Shown: positions 48,271-57,828 of the stretch, in pieces
Numbering within the stretch: position 1 is the stretch's first letter
How the letters are laid out: each line of letters starts with the position of its first letter
Source of the DNA: Clostridiales bacterium
GTDB taxonomy: Bacteria > Bacillota > Clostridia > Oscillospirales > CAG-272
DNA: 64,000 nucleotides
Direction: 5' to 3'
Assembly (NCBI GenBank): GCA_016288155.1
Contig: JAEEYP010000063.1
Coordinates: 62,001 to 126,000, forward strand
The notes under the pieces: generated by a model
Told to the model about the DNA's origin: nothing
What the model saw: the letters and a program-made list of their open reading frames with translations, nothing else
Databases searched by the model: none
Made by a program: the position numbers and the translations under genes

Positions 48271-50922
48271 GTCGTTATGATCTTTTTCAGACAAACTTCG
48301 GAGCTTCTTGCGGATCTCACAAAGGATCGCTGTGAGCAGCGCGGGGATCGATGCGGCGAGGAGGAGCGGCCAACCGTCCGCGGATACGTTCAGCGTCTGT
48401 ACGATGCCGCACGCCAGCATACAGAGCATCAGAAGCAGGTACATCAAGGATTGCCGCGTAAGCTGGAAATCACCGGCGAAAACGGTAAAAGTGTGCATAT
48501 ACTCAACGGATGCGGCAAAAGACGTGAGGATCCCGCCGACCCAGAACACCGCACGGAGCTGCTGCGGATCGCCGGACCACCCGAGATACGGGGCCGCAGC
48601 AAAGAGCGCGATCAATACCACGCCGGAGAGCGTTCCCGCCGCCAAGGGAAAGAGAAAATCCGTAAGCGTATGCAGAAGCGCCGTTTGTGAACGCGATACG
48701 GTCAGGATCCCCAGCTGCGGACGCCGGAACGCAAAGGACAACACAGCCGCGAAATCGAGGATCAGTCCCCATAAAAGCAGGGGCAGCGGCGAGAGGAGCG
48801 GCGCGCCGGTAAGGACCGCGGTCAAAAGAAGCATGAGCCGCATCGTCTGGGAAAGAAGCAGATACTCCGAGGCGGCACGGACGTTAAGGAGCGCGCTGCG
48901 CGCATAGCCGATCATCTGCAGAACGCCGCAGGCGGGCGCATTATGCGTCCACTTCCCTTCTTCATTCCATCCGATCAGAACGTCGGCGCGGCGGCTGAGC
49001 ACGGTGGGCGTCCTTGCGTCGGAGCGGTACGCTGCGGCACGTACGTCCGCATTCGAAAGCGCATCAAGATCTTCCAACGTATCGATCACGCAGACTGTCG
49101 TTTTGTTCCTTTCCGCCTTGATCCGTTTTACAGCGTGCGCGCGGTCCTCGCTTCCCCGGCATTGGATCAGCGCGTTTTTCATGGGGGAATCCGGGGAAAG
49201 CCAGGAGGAGAACGAGGGAGAATCGGCGGCGAAATACAGATCCTCCTCTTTCAGAATGCCGGCCTCTTTCGCGAGGTATTTTGCGTCTGCGTCACGATCC
49301 GTCAGGACGGCCAAACGCAGCTCGCCGCGGCGGCATTTTTCCGCATAACGCACGAGTGAGAGCGGTACCGTATCGTGGATCGTCAGATAACCGATAAGTT
49401 CCATGCGCATTTGTACCGCTTTCAGTTTGGTAAGATCCGAATACGGAGAGGGACGCGTCGCCACGGCGACCGTGTACATCGCGCGCGCCGCGCAGTACGC
49501 GTCGTATTCAAGAAGCCGGGTACGGAGCGCCGGATCGATCATGACGGATCCCGAAGGAAGACGCTGTTCCGTGCAGCAGGAAAGAACGTCGGTCAAAGAG
49601 CCGCAGAGGTAAGCTCGCGGAGCGCCGCCGTCGGTTACCAGCACCGTACTGAGCCCGCTTTCCCGACGGACGTCGAGGCGGGGCGGTCGCGGCACCGAGT
49701 CGTCCGGATAGTACGTACTGCGAAGATAAGCGATCCGCGCGCGGAGATCGTCCGTGTCTCCCGGACCGGGAGACGTACCGAGCAGGGTCTCCTCCGTACA
49801 CAGCGCACAGAAGCGAAGAAGTGCGCGCGCTGCCTCATCGGTCCCCTCGCTTTCCGTGCCGAGATACTGGTGCTGTCCGATGCGAAGATCGCCCGAGCGG
49901 AGAAGCCGCTCCGAAGCAAGAACGATGGTATCCGCTCCTCCGAGCGTTTCCAGTGAACGGACGTCTTTTATCACGGAACCGCTGCCGGAGGATGCCGCCA
50001 TCCGCATGGAACAGGCATATATGATACAGGCGATCGTACCGAGAAATTCGCTCATGGAGGAGACGGCGAGTGCCAGCGAGGAAAGGTACAGTTCTTCGAT
50101 GGAGTATGCGCCTCGATTTCCGGCGAGACCGACCGCCAGGATCACGAATACGAATAAGATCATGAACAGCGATACACGGCGGCGCCATGACGCCAGAGCC
50201 GTCCAGACTTCGGAACGGACGTCGCAGGAGACGGATATCGTTCCCTTGCGCGCATAGGCGTATGTCTGCTCTCCGGCGGCAAAAACGACGGCACGCGCCT
50301 CGCCGCGCACGACGTCCGAGGCGGCGAAAACGATATTCGCACGCTGTGCGATCGGGGTACTTTCCGCGAATGTTCCGTCAGTGGATTTTTCGCGCAGTAG
50401 CGTTTGATCGGAGGAAGTGCTCTCCGCCGCGGTCAGCGAGCCGGACAGAAGACGTGCATCCGCCGCCACCGTATCTCCGGCAAAAAGGCAGAGAATATCT
50501 CCGGGTACCACTTCGTCCGCCGGGATCATGCGGCAGACGCCGTCCCGCAGTACGTGCGCACGCGGAATGTCAGAGCGTGCCGCATTCTCAAAGACACGCC
50601 GCGCTGCAACGGCGGTGATCGCCCGCAGTACCGCGGACAAGAGCAATACCGCACAGATGCCCGCGACCTCCGCGCCGCGTCCGAAAGCGGCGGCGATGGC
50701 TGCGGTCACGATAAGCAGAAAAGCCGCAAGATCCAAAAACTCACCGAAAACGGCGCGGCTGAGCGATTCGCGCTCCACCTTCCATAGGGAATGACCAGAA
50801 AGCCGGACAGCGCGCCGTCCGGCTTCCTTTTCGGTCAGTCCTTTATACGGATCCGTTGAAAACGCGCGGACAGCCGCTTCCGCCGGCAGAGAATGCCAGC
50901 GGTTGGAACGTTTTTCTTCCAT
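48256..50922 (-). CDS. P-type-ATPase-like membrane protein lacking all catalytic signatures
   Basis: An 888-residue protein with the P2-type layout: N-terminal region (LTEKEAGRRA..SGHSLW), M1-M2, actuator domain (HVLRDGVCRMIPADEVVPGDILCLFAGDTVAADARLL), M3-M4, P/N domains and a C-terminal helix bundle. The actuator TGES is S-D-Q-T (171-174), the M4 PEGLP is SEFLG, the phosphorylation site DKTGT is E-R-L-L-R (338-342), MTGD is VLTD (539-542), and TGDGVND is VIDTLED (612-618). Pumping is therefore very unlikely. The frame is intact. It follows the ClpE-like gene by five bases. Confidence 0.85.
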   Translation of the reverse strand: MEEKRSNRWHSLPAEAAVRAFSTDPYKGLTEKEAGRRAVRLSGHSLWKVERESLSRAVFGEFLDLAAFLLIVTAAIAAAFGRGAEVAGICAVLLLSAVLRAITAVAARRVFENAARSDIPRAHVLRDGVCRMIPADEVVPGDILCLFAGDTVAADARLLSGSLTAAESTSSDQTLLREKSTDGTFAESTPIAQRANIVFAASDVVRGEARAVVFAAGEQTYAYARKGTISVSCDVRSEVWTALASWRRRVSLFMILFVFVILAVGLAGNRGAYSIEELYLSSLALAVSSMSEFLGTIACIIYACSMRMAASSGSGSVIKDVRSLETLGGADTIVLASERLLRSGDLRIGQHQYLGTESEGTDEAARALLRFCALCTEETLLGTSPGPGDTDDLRARIAYLRSTYYPDDSVPRPPRLDVRRESGLSTVLVTDGGAPRAYLCGSLTDVLSCCTEQRLPSGSVMIDPALRTRLLEYDAYCAARAMYTVAVATRPSPYSDLTKLKAVQMRMELIGYLTIHDTVPLSLVRYAEKCRRGELRLAVLTDRDADAKYLAKEAGILKEEDLYFAADSPSFSSWLSPDSPMKNALIQCRGSEDRAHAVKRIKAERNKTTVCVIDTLEDLDALSNADVRAAAYRSDARTPTVLSRRADVLIGWNEEGKWTHNAPACGVLQMIGYARSALLNVRAASEYLLLSQTMRLMLLLTAVLTGAPLLSPLPLLLWGLILDFAAVLSFAFRRPQLGILTVSRSQTALLHTLTDFLFPLAAGTLSGVVLIALFAAAPYLGWSGDPQQLRAVFWVGGILTSFAASVEYMHTFTVFAGDFQLTRQSLMYLLLMLCMLACGIVQTLNVSADGWPLLLAASIPALLTAILCEIRKKLRSLSEKDHNDKKTA

Positions 50923-50927
50923 ACGGA

Positions 50928-53249
50928 TCACAAGGCGCGGACGGAGATCACCCCATCCGTTACGCCGACTTCTACGGCGCTTACGTCTCCGTGCAGACGG
51001 ATCAATTCGGAAGCGATCCGATCCTCGACCTCCGTCTGGATATACCGGCGCATGTTGCGCGCGCCGTAACGGGCGGAGAACGACCGCTCCGCGATGAGGG
51101 CGGAGGCTTCCTGCGTCCACGTCAGGCGGATCTTCTTTTCCGAGAGAGCGGCGGCACAGTCGCCGAGCTGCAGCTCGGCGATCTTCGTGAAGTCGTTTCG
51201 GTCGAGCGAGCGGAACGTGATGATCTCGTCCACGCGGTTGAGGAATTCGGGACGCAGAAATTCGGCGAGAGCACGCGACGTTCTCTCGGAGGATTGTACC
51301 GCGGCGCTTTCCGTAAAACCGGCGGGAGCGGACGCACCGGAGGAGGAACCGGCATTCGTCGTCATAACAAGGATCGTATTGGAAAAATCGACCGTTCTTC
51401 CCTGTGCATCCGTCACACGTCCGTCGTCGAGAATCTGGAGCAGAATGTTCATCACGTCCGGATGCGCCTTCTCGATCTCATCGAACAGCACGACGGAATA
51501 CGGGTGGCGGCGGATCTTTTCCGTGAGCTGTCCGGCGTCGTCGTAGCCGACGTATCCGGGCGGAGCGCCGATGATGCGCGACACGGAGAATTTGTCCATG
51601 AATTCACTCATATCGAGCCGGATCAACGTCTCCGGCGAGGAAAAGAGATCGGCCGCGAGGACCTTGACCAGTTCGGTTTTCCCGACGCCCGTAGGTCCGG
51701 CAAAAATGAAGGAAACGGGCTTTCGCTTAAAGGAGACTCCCGTTCGGCTGCGGCGTACGGCGCGGGATACTGCGCCGACCGCTTCGCTTTGCCCTATGAT
51801 GCGGCGGGCGAGCCGTTCCTCCAGCCCCGCAAGGCGCGTATATTCGTCTTCGTTGATCGTGGATGCGGGGATCCCCGTCCATATTTCGATGACGTCGGCG
51901 AGATCCGCGGAAGTCATGGAGATCTTGGCGCATGCTTCCTCAAGCGCTTTGCTGCGGTCCTCGGTGCGGATCATCTCTACCTTTGCGTCCGCAAGACGCT
52001 CATAGGTGGTGTCGTCCGCCTCGCCCTGCGCCGCTTTTGTCTCGAGACCGGTGATCTCTTCCTCAAGCTTTGCGTGCTGTTCGCGCAGCATCCGGCTTTC
52101 ATTGATCTCCGGAGAGGAGAGGGAGATCTGCGCCGCCGCTTCGTCGAGAAGATCGATCGCTTTGTCGGGGAGATACCGGTCCGTGATATACCGCTCGCTC
52201 AGGATCACGGCGTCATGGAGCACGGACTGCGGGATATGGATCCCGTGATATTCCTCGTAGTAATGCTTGATCCCTTCGAGGATCTTTTCGGTATCCGCCG
52301 CGTTCGGTTCATTGACCATGACCGGTTGGAAACGCCGTTCAAGCGCCGAGTCCTTTTCGATATACTTTCTGTATTCGGTCAGTGTCGTCGCGCCGATGAT
52401 CTGCACTTCGCCGCGCGACAGCGCCGGCTTGAGGATGTTCGCGGCGTTCATGCTTCCTTCTGCGTCCCCTGCCCCGACGATGTTGTGTACCTCGTCGATC
52501 ACGAGAATGACGTTGCCCGCGTCTTTCACATCGTTGAGCAGACCAAGCACACGCGATTCGAACTGACCGCGGAACTGCGTACCGGCGACAAGCGCAGTCA
52601 GATCGACGAGACAGACCTGTGCACCGCGCAGACGGTACGGCACCTCACCGTCCGCGATCCGCTGGGCAAGCGCCTCGGCGATCGCCGTCTTGCCGACGCC
52701 CGGTTCACCGATCAGGCAGGGATTGTTCTTCTGACGGCGCGAAAGGATCTGAACGACGCGGGAAAGTTCACGTTCGCGTCCGACGATGCGGTCGAGCTGA
52801 CCGTTCTCCGCCTTGCGGGTGAGATTCTGACAATAGGTGTCAAGATATTTGTGTTCCGGTTTTTTCTTTGCGGTCTTCTTGTCGTTTTTTGCCTGCGCGC
52901 CGTCCTTCGGGAGCGGAGGCATACGCATGGCGCCGCCGAATAGTCTTCCGAAATCGATGGCGGGCGCGCGTCCCTCGCTGTCGGAGGAATCGTTCTTTCC
53001 GTCGCCCTCGCTGTCTGTGTCTTCACCTTCGGAGGAACTGAGCTCCTCCATGGCGTTCGTCATCTCCGTGGTGACGCGTTCGAGATCCTCGTCGCTCAGA
53101 CCCATTTTGGAGATGATATCCTCAACGGGTTTGATGCCGAGTTCGCGGGCACACGGAATGCAGAGACCGTCCTGCTTCGGCTGTCCGTTTTCGATATGGG
53201 AAATGAAGACGACTGCCATTCTTTTTTTGCAGCGGGAACAGAGTACCAT
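50928..53249 (-). CDS. clpE: ClpE-like Hsp100/AAA+ unfoldase
   Basis: A 773-residue two-AAA protein. The N-terminal zinc finger has CSRC at 4-7 and CIPC near 30, as in ClpE, followed by an acidic serine linker (about 70-95). AAA-1 has GEPGVGKTA and [10 protein letters not shown]; a short coiled middle follows; AAA-2 has GPTGVGKTE and [12 protein letters not shown]. The ClpP-docking loop position reads AGF (SAPAGFTES) where ClpC and ClpE usually carry VGF or IGF. No Clp-N repeats. No clpP is in the window. Confidence 0.9.
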   Translation of the reverse strand: MVLCSRCKKRMAVVFISHIENGQPKQDGLCIPCARELGIKPVEDIISKMGLSDEDLERVTTEMTNAMEELSSSEGEDTDSEGDGKNDSSDSEGRAPAIDFGRLFGGAMRMPPLPKDGAQAKNDKKTAKKKPEHKYLDTYCQNLTRKAENGQLDRIVGRERELSRVVQILSRRQKNNPCLIGEPGVGKTAIAEALAQRIADGEVPYRLRGAQVCLVDLTALVAGTQFRGQFESRVLGLLNDVKDAGNVILVIDEVHNIVGAGDAEGSMNAANILKPALSRGEVQIIGATTLTEYRKYIEKDSALERRFQPVMVNEPNAADTEKILEGIKHYYEEYHGIHIPQSVLHDAVILSERYITDRYLPDKAIDLLDEAAAQISLSSPEINESRMLREQHAKLEEEITGLETKAAQGEADDTTYERLADAKVEMIRTEDRSKALEEACAKISMTSADLADVIEIWTGIPASTINEDEYTRLAGLEERLARRIIGQSEAVGAVSRAVRRSRTGVSFKRKPVSFIFAGPTGVGKTELVKVLAADLFSSPETLIRLDMSEFMDKFSVSRIIGAPPGYVGYDDAGQLTEKIRRHPYSVVLFDEIEKAHPDVMNILLQILDDGRVTDAQGRTVDFSNTILVMTTNAGSSSGASAPAGFTESAAVQSSERTSRALAEFLRPEFLNRVDEIITFRSLDRNDFTKIAELQLGDCAAALSEKKIRLTWTQEASALIAERSFSARYGARNMRRYIQTEVEDRIASELIRLHGDVSAVEVGVTDGVISVRAL

Positions 53250-53291
53250 ATGTGTATACTAAACGCCCGACGGGCGTCCCTTTCTTTTTTA

Positions 53292-54020
53292 TTACGTGTT
53301 GAGTATCCAGTCCAGCACGATGCGGAACTGCCCGCTGCTGAAGAACCGAACGATGATCGTATTGTTGATGATCGAATCGCTGAACATGGCGGGATAGATG
53401 GAAGACATCGCGTGGATCAGACCGACGGACAAAACGCTGAGCACCCACGCCCAGAGAAATGCGGCCGCGACCCCGACGAGAAGTCCCAGGATCGTATTCG
53501 CCGTTTTCAGCGCGGGGAGTTGGAATATCAGATCCAGTATCCACGTCAGCAGTTTCAACAGGATGACCATTGCGATCAGGATCCCGAGAAAGGCCGCGAT
53601 GCGCGAGAGGGCACGCGCGACTGGCTTCGCGATCAGATCCGCGAGTTCATTTACGCTTTCCTCCTCGGATTCCGTTGACGGCTGCACCTCACGGTCCAGT
53701 TCTTCCTCATCCGCTTCATAGCGGTCGAGGATCTCGCGGAAGGAAGACGGCATGACGTCGAAAAGGCGTCGGAGATCGTAGGTACCGTTATGATTATCTG
53801 TCAGTGAACCTACCGTTTCGGCAATCGATTCTGAAATATTCGTGATGACCGGAGTCTGCTCAATATATGCGGCAACCGTAGGCGTGAATGCGTATGCGAC
53901 GATGACGGACGCAAGAAGCGTGCAGATCCCCATGACGGACTTGACGAATCCCCGCTTGGCGCTGAGGACGATCGTGAGGACTGCGACAGCCAGAATGATC
54001 CCGTCAAAAACAAAGTTCAT
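53292..54020 (-). CDS. CvpA-family membrane protein
   Basis: A 242-residue protein with four hydrophobic segments, starting VFDGIILAVAVLTIVLSAKRGFVKSVMGICTLLASVIVAY, the standard CvpA/colicin V production opening. LLTWILDLIFQLPALKTANTILGLLVG is the second family block. Between the helices is an acidic outside or cytosolic loop of about 80 residues. I start at the ATG at 54020, which overlaps the upstream stop (ATGA). Function in cell-envelope integrity is suggested for the family but not established here. Confidence 0.85.
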   Translation of the reverse strand: MNFVFDGIILAVAVLTIVLSAKRGFVKSVMGICTLLASVIVAYAFTPTVAAYIEQTPVITNISESIAETVGSLTDNHNGTYDLRRLFDVMPSSFREILDRYEADEEELDREVQPSTESEEESVNELADLIAKPVARALSRIAAFLGILIAMVILLKLLTWILDLIFQLPALKTANTILGLLVGVAAAFLWAWVLSVLSVGLIHAMSSIYPAMFSDSIINNTIIVRFFSSGQFRIVLDWILNT

Positions 54021-55246
54021 TTCTTTTCCTCCGTTTCTGCATTCAGGTACTCCGCTGCGGCATGTGCTCCTCCGGAGAAGCAGAGGATCGGTGTGCCGGA
54101 CACTTCGCATAGGTCGAGCAGCTTGCCCGAACATTCGTATTCCTGCAAGACGCCGCCGCGGATCTCCCAGAGACGGTCTTCGCCGATCAGATATGCGTCA
54201 GCGCTTCCGGACGACGCACACACTCCTGTGATCTTTTGCTGCATTGCGAGACTTCCGATCTGTTCGCCGTCGGTATCCCAGATAAGGATCCTTACGTCCG
54301 TGCCGAGGAGATTCGCCGCGCATGCGAAAACGATGCGTTCCGGAGAGAGATCAAAATAGGAAAGCGTCACGGAACTCAGCGGCACACGCCGCGTTTCCGT
54401 CCCGGATGAATCGAAGAAAAGCAGCGCGCTGTCGCACACGACCGCAAGTTTTCCGCCGCGCATATACTGGGCGCGCAGCGGGAGAAGCGATCCGAGCGAA
54501 ATCGTTTTCGTCACGTCCGTGCCTACCGTGCACAGCGTCAGCGTGGTGGCAAGCGACCAATCCGAGGCGGAAACGCCGAGCACCGCCAGCGTTTTTCCGT
54601 CCGGTGAGAAGGTAAGATCCGTCACGTAGGATTCGCGGTAGATCAGCGCCGTTTTGGAAAAGGAGGCGTTGTACAGCGCGATCACGCAGCGTGCCTCGCT
54701 TGCACGGGATACGACCGCGTAAGCGCCGGTGTCGGAGACGGCGGCACACTGGATCGCACCGTAAGAGGTGCCGCGGTGCACGCAGGCAAGCGTAGTGAAC
54801 AGCGCGTATTCCGTACCGCCCGCGTCGTACAGCAGCAGATATTTTTCCCCCGTCTGCACGACGGGTTCAGCATAGGAGATCGATTCCTTGAGGATCACCG
54901 CCCCGGAGGCATCGTACAGCTGGAGACCGGACGAACCCGCTACGGCAAACTCACCGCGAAAGGATGCAAACGACATGTTCTGTTGTTCCTCGTACACCAC
55001 GGCGGCATAGGCACCGCTGACGCCTGAGGAGAAATTCAGATCCCGGAGCAGATAGAGAAGACTTTCGTAGGTGACGCTCTCCCGATGGACGATGAGCATA
55101 AGGAGCATGACGACGCCGAAAAGGATCACCGTCCCCCATTTGACGAGACCGTATCCTGCAGATACTCTTTTGTAATACTTGTTTTCTTTCTTCGGCTCCG
55201 GCTCTCCGGGACTGAGAGGGACGGTCTGCACGGCATTCTGTTCCAA
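54017..55246 (-). CDS. DUF5711 single-span beta-propeller protein
   Basis: A 409-residue membrane-anchored protein: cytoplasmic N-terminus with a proline/lysine stretch, one helix (about 37-54), then repeating beta-strand units with WD40/quinoprotein-like spacing (FASFRGEFAVAGSSGLQLYDASG, DLTFSPDGKTLAVLGVSASDW, ILIWDTDGEQIGSLAM). DUF5711 proteins are widespread in Clostridia beside a cvpA-like gene, as here. The likely role is extracytoplasmic binding; no enzyme motif is visible. Confidence 0.82.
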   Translation of the reverse strand: MEQNAVQTVPLSPGEPEPKKENKYYKRVSAGYGLVKWGTVILFGVVMLLMLIVHRESVTYESLLYLLRDLNFSSGVSGAYAAVVYEEQQNMSFASFRGEFAVAGSSGLQLYDASGAVILKESISYAEPVVQTGEKYLLLYDAGGTEYALFTTLACVHRGTSYGAIQCAAVSDTGAYAVVSRASEARCVIALYNASFSKTALIYRESYVTDLTFSPDGKTLAVLGVSASDWSLATTLTLCTVGTDVTKTISLGSLLPLRAQYMRGGKLAVVCDSALLFFDSSGTETRRVPLSSVTLSYFDLSPERIVFACAANLLGTDVRILIWDTDGEQIGSLAMQQKITGVCASSGSADAYLIGEDRLWEIRGGVLQEYECSGKLLDLCEVSGTPILCFSGGAHAAAEYLNAETEEKK

Positions 55247-55281
55247 GGCATACTCTCCTTTCCTGCGTCGTTCGGAAAACG

Positions 55282-56079
55282 TTACTCAGATTCCCACGGG
55301 ATCTCGCGGTCATAGCGCACGTCCGTCAGATACAGTCCCTCCGGCGGTGCGGTGACGCCGGCGTATCGGCGATCACCGCCGTCCAGCGACGCCTGCACGT
55401 CGGCAAGGGTACGACGGCCTGACGCACAATCGAGCAGTGTGCCCGCCATGATCCGTACCATATTGTACAGAAACCCGTTCGCTTCAACGCGGTATACGAG
55501 CAGTCCGTTCGACGAGCGCTCGACGGAAGCGGACAGCACCGTACGCACGGGACTTGTGTTCCGTGCGCCGCTTGCACGGTACGCGGAGAAATCGTGCTGC
55601 CCGAGAAATAACGCCGCGGCGCGCCGCATGCGGTCTTCACCGTCCGGGAGGATCCTCTGCGGCACGCGGCAGACGCGTCCAACAAGGAACGGATCGCGCG
55701 TCGGCGCGTCGCAGACGCGGTATTCGTATGCCTTTGAAAGGACAGAATACCGCGCGTGCAGCGAATCCGGCACTGTCGCCGCCGCCATTACCGCAAGAGC
55801 ATCCGGCAGCAACGGATTGATTGCCCGGTGGAGGCGTCCGACGGGTATCGGGCACCATGTTTCACCCCGGTTCGCCGTGCTGCGGGGAGCGAGTGTCGCA
55901 CAAAAACCGAGAGCGTGCACGCCGCTGTCCGTACGACTGCACCCGGTGATATCGCATGGGAACCCGAGAAGCCGTTCGAATGCTTCCGTCAGTGTTCCCT
56001 GCACCGATATTCCGTTCGGCTGCGTCTGGAAGCCGCAGAACGCGCTTCCGTCGTATCTTAACAAAAGCAGTATCTTCAT
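55282..56079 (-). CDS. truA: tRNA pseudouridine(38-40) synthase
   Basis: Isomerises U38-U40 in the tRNA anticodon arm. The 265-residue protein has YDGSAFCGFQTQPNGISVQGTL and the catalytic aspartate in CSRTDSGVHALG, then YEYRV, FLYNMVRIMAGTLLDCA and APPEGLYL. It follows ecfT by three bases in the conserved ecfA1-ecfA2-ecfT-truA order. Confidence 0.95.
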   Translation of the reverse strand: MKILLLLRYDGSAFCGFQTQPNGISVQGTLTEAFERLLGFPCDITGCSRTDSGVHALGFCATLAPRSTANRGETWCPIPVGRLHRAINPLLPDALAVMAAATVPDSLHARYSVLSKAYEYRVCDAPTRDPFLVGRVCRVPQRILPDGEDRMRRAAALFLGQHDFSAYRASGARNTSPVRTVLSASVERSSNGLLVYRVEANGFLYNMVRIMAGTLLDCASGRRTLADVQASLDGGDRRYAGVTAPPEGLYLTDVRYDREIPWESE

Positions 56080-56082
56080 CGT

Positions 56083-56907
56083 TTACCAGGACAGCATATA
56101 CGCGCCGAAACGGTTGAGCAGAACGACGCCGGCGCCGAGCAGACAGATCCCGATGCACGCGATAACGTCCCGCGCGTGCGCATGGAGGACGTTCATGCGC
56201 GTCCTTCCCTCCCCGCCCGTATAACAGCGGCATTCCATGGCGGTCGCCAGCTCGTCCGCACGGCGGAAGGCGGAAATAAACAGCGGGACGAGGATCGGGA
56301 TGAGCGCCCGGGCGCGCTGGATCAGCGAGCCGGTGGAAAAATCTGCACCGCGCGCCTTCTGGGCGTTCATGATCTTTTCCGTTTCCTCGATCAGCGTGGG
56401 GATGAAGCGCAGAGCGATCGTCATCATCATCGAAAACTCGTGCACGGGGATATGGATACGCTTCAGCGGGGATAAGAGCTGCTCCAGACCGTCCGTCAGC
56501 GCGATCGGCGTTGTGGTATACGTCATGAGCACGCTCGTGGAAACGAGCAGCAGAACGATGCGCAGCGCGATCAGAAGCGCGTTGAAGACCCCTTCCAGAT
56601 ACACGTGGATGAACGCCCATTCAAAGAGCAGCGTTGTGCCTTTGATGAAAAAGATATTCAGAACGACGGTGAAAAGCAGGATAAACATGAGCGGCTTCAG
56701 CCCGTGCAGGATAATACGCGGACGGATCCCGGAGAGGAGCACGAGCACGACGGCCGCTGCCGTGAGCAGACCGAATGCCGCGAAAGATTTCGCCAGAAAT
56801 ATTACAACGATATACAGGAGCACCGCAATGATCTTCGCACGCGGGTCCATACGGTGAATGACGGAATCGCCCTCACAGTATTGACCGAATGTGATGTCGA
56901 GATTCAT
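56083..56907 (-). CDS. ecfT: ECF transporter T-component
   Basis: The transmembrane scaffold of the energy-coupling factor module, 274 residues. It opens FGQYCEGDSVIHRMDPRAKII and has the two ATPase-coupling Arg motifs in MNAQKARGADF (A-R-G) and RRADELATAMECRCYTG (RRAxELxxAMxxRxY). I start at the ATG at 56907, overlapping the ecfA2 stop. It serves several S-components, including presumably the one at 46.9 kb. Confidence 0.94.
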   Translation of the reverse strand: MNLDITFGQYCEGDSVIHRMDPRAKIIAVLLYIVVIFLAKSFAAFGLLTAAAVVLVLLSGIRPRIILHGLKPLMFILLFTVVLNIFFIKGTTLLFEWAFIHVYLEGVFNALLIALRIVLLLVSTSVLMTYTTTPIALTDGLEQLLSPLKRIHIPVHEFSMMMTIALRFIPTLIEETEKIMNAQKARGADFSTGSLIQRARALIPILVPLFISAFRRADELATAMECRCYTGGEGRTRMNVLHAHARDVIACIGICLLGAGVVLLNRFGAYMLSW

Positions 56908-57764
56908 GACGCCCCGCCTCCGAGCTTTTCGCTGAGACGCTGCGCTGCGTATTTGACGGTATACACGTCCCGTCCGATATCGATCCCGTACCGGGCGAGC
57001 GCCGCCGCCACGTACGTGATCTGCGGCACGTCCAGCCCCGCGTCGAGCAGCGTTTCGTACTGACTGAACACGGAGGCACAGTCTCCGTCCAAAAGCAGTT
57101 TCCCGTGCGACAAGACGACCACGCGGTCGCAATAGAGCGCCATATCTTCCATGCTGTGGCTGACGAGGATCACAAGCGAACCGCTCGCCCGCTGATAGTC
57201 ACGGATCCGTGTCAGGATCTCCCGGCGGCCTCCGGGATCGAGACCCGCAGCCGGCTCGTCGAGCACGAGTACCTCCGGTCGCATGGCGATGACGCCGGCC
57301 AACGCGGCGCGCCGCTTCTGTCCTCCGGACAGATCGAAAGGAGAATGATCGAGCAGCGTTTCGTCCAATCCGACGAAGCGCGCGGCTTCCAGCACCCGCG
57401 CGTCGACTTCTTCTTTGCTCATTCCCATATTTTTCGGACCGAAAGCGATATCCGCACGTACCGTCTCGTCAAAAAGTTGATATTCGGGATACTGCATCAC
57501 GAGACCGACACGAAAGCGGATGTCGCGGATCTTTTTCGGCTCAGCCCAAATATCTTTCCCGTCCAGAAGTACCTGCCCATCGCTTGGCTTGAGAATGCCG
57601 TTCAAAAGCTGTACCAACGTGGATTTTCCGCTTCCGGTATGTCCCATGAATCCGGTGACAGCCGGCCCTCCGATCGTCAGGCTGATATGATCGAGGGCGC
57701 GGATCTCATACGGCTGTCCGGCGCCGTATATGAAGGAAACGTCCTTCAGTTCTATCTCTGCCAT
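56904..57764 (-). CDS. ecfA2: ECF transporter ATPase EcfA2
   Basis: ABC ATPase of 286 residues. Walker A is GHTGSGKST, Q-loop VMQYPEYQLF, signature LSGGQKRRAALAGV, Walker B VLVLDEPAAGLD, and switch histidine VSHSMED. The PEYQLF Q-loop and the GG(Q)KRR signature are typical of EcfA2. I start at the ATG at 57764; the longer frame overlaps ecfA1. The C-terminal extension is family-typical. Confidence 0.95.
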   Translation of the reverse strand: MAEIELKDVSFIYGAGQPYEIRALDHISLTIGGPAVTGFMGHTGSGKSTLVQLLNGILKPSDGQVLLDGKDIWAEPKKIRDIRFRVGLVMQYPEYQLFDETVRADIAFGPKNMGMSKEEVDARVLEAARFVGLDETLLDHSPFDLSGGQKRRAALAGVIAMRPEVLVLDEPAAGLDPGGRREILTRIRDYQRASGSLVILVSHSMEDMALYCDRVVVLSHGKLLLDGDCASVFSQYETLLDAGLDVPQITYVAAALARYGIDIGRDVYTVKYAAQRLSEKLGGGAS

Positions 57765-57828
57765 AGAATCCGTTCCCCCTTCCGCCGCAGCGGACGGGGA
57801 TTCCTTTCCAACGGTAATGGTCTGCCTC

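Noticed and set aside
48256-50922. Reading the P-type-ATPase-like gene as a degraded pseudogene
   Set aside because: There is no frameshift or internal stop in 888 codons, and the hydrophobic profile and domain order are preserved; loss is limited to the catalytic motifs.
53250-53291. CIRCE or CtsR operator upstream of the ClpE-like gene
   Set aside because: Only an ACGCCC-GGGCGT inverted repeat is present, without the GGTCAAA direct repeats of CtsR or the TTAGCACTC arms of CIRCE.
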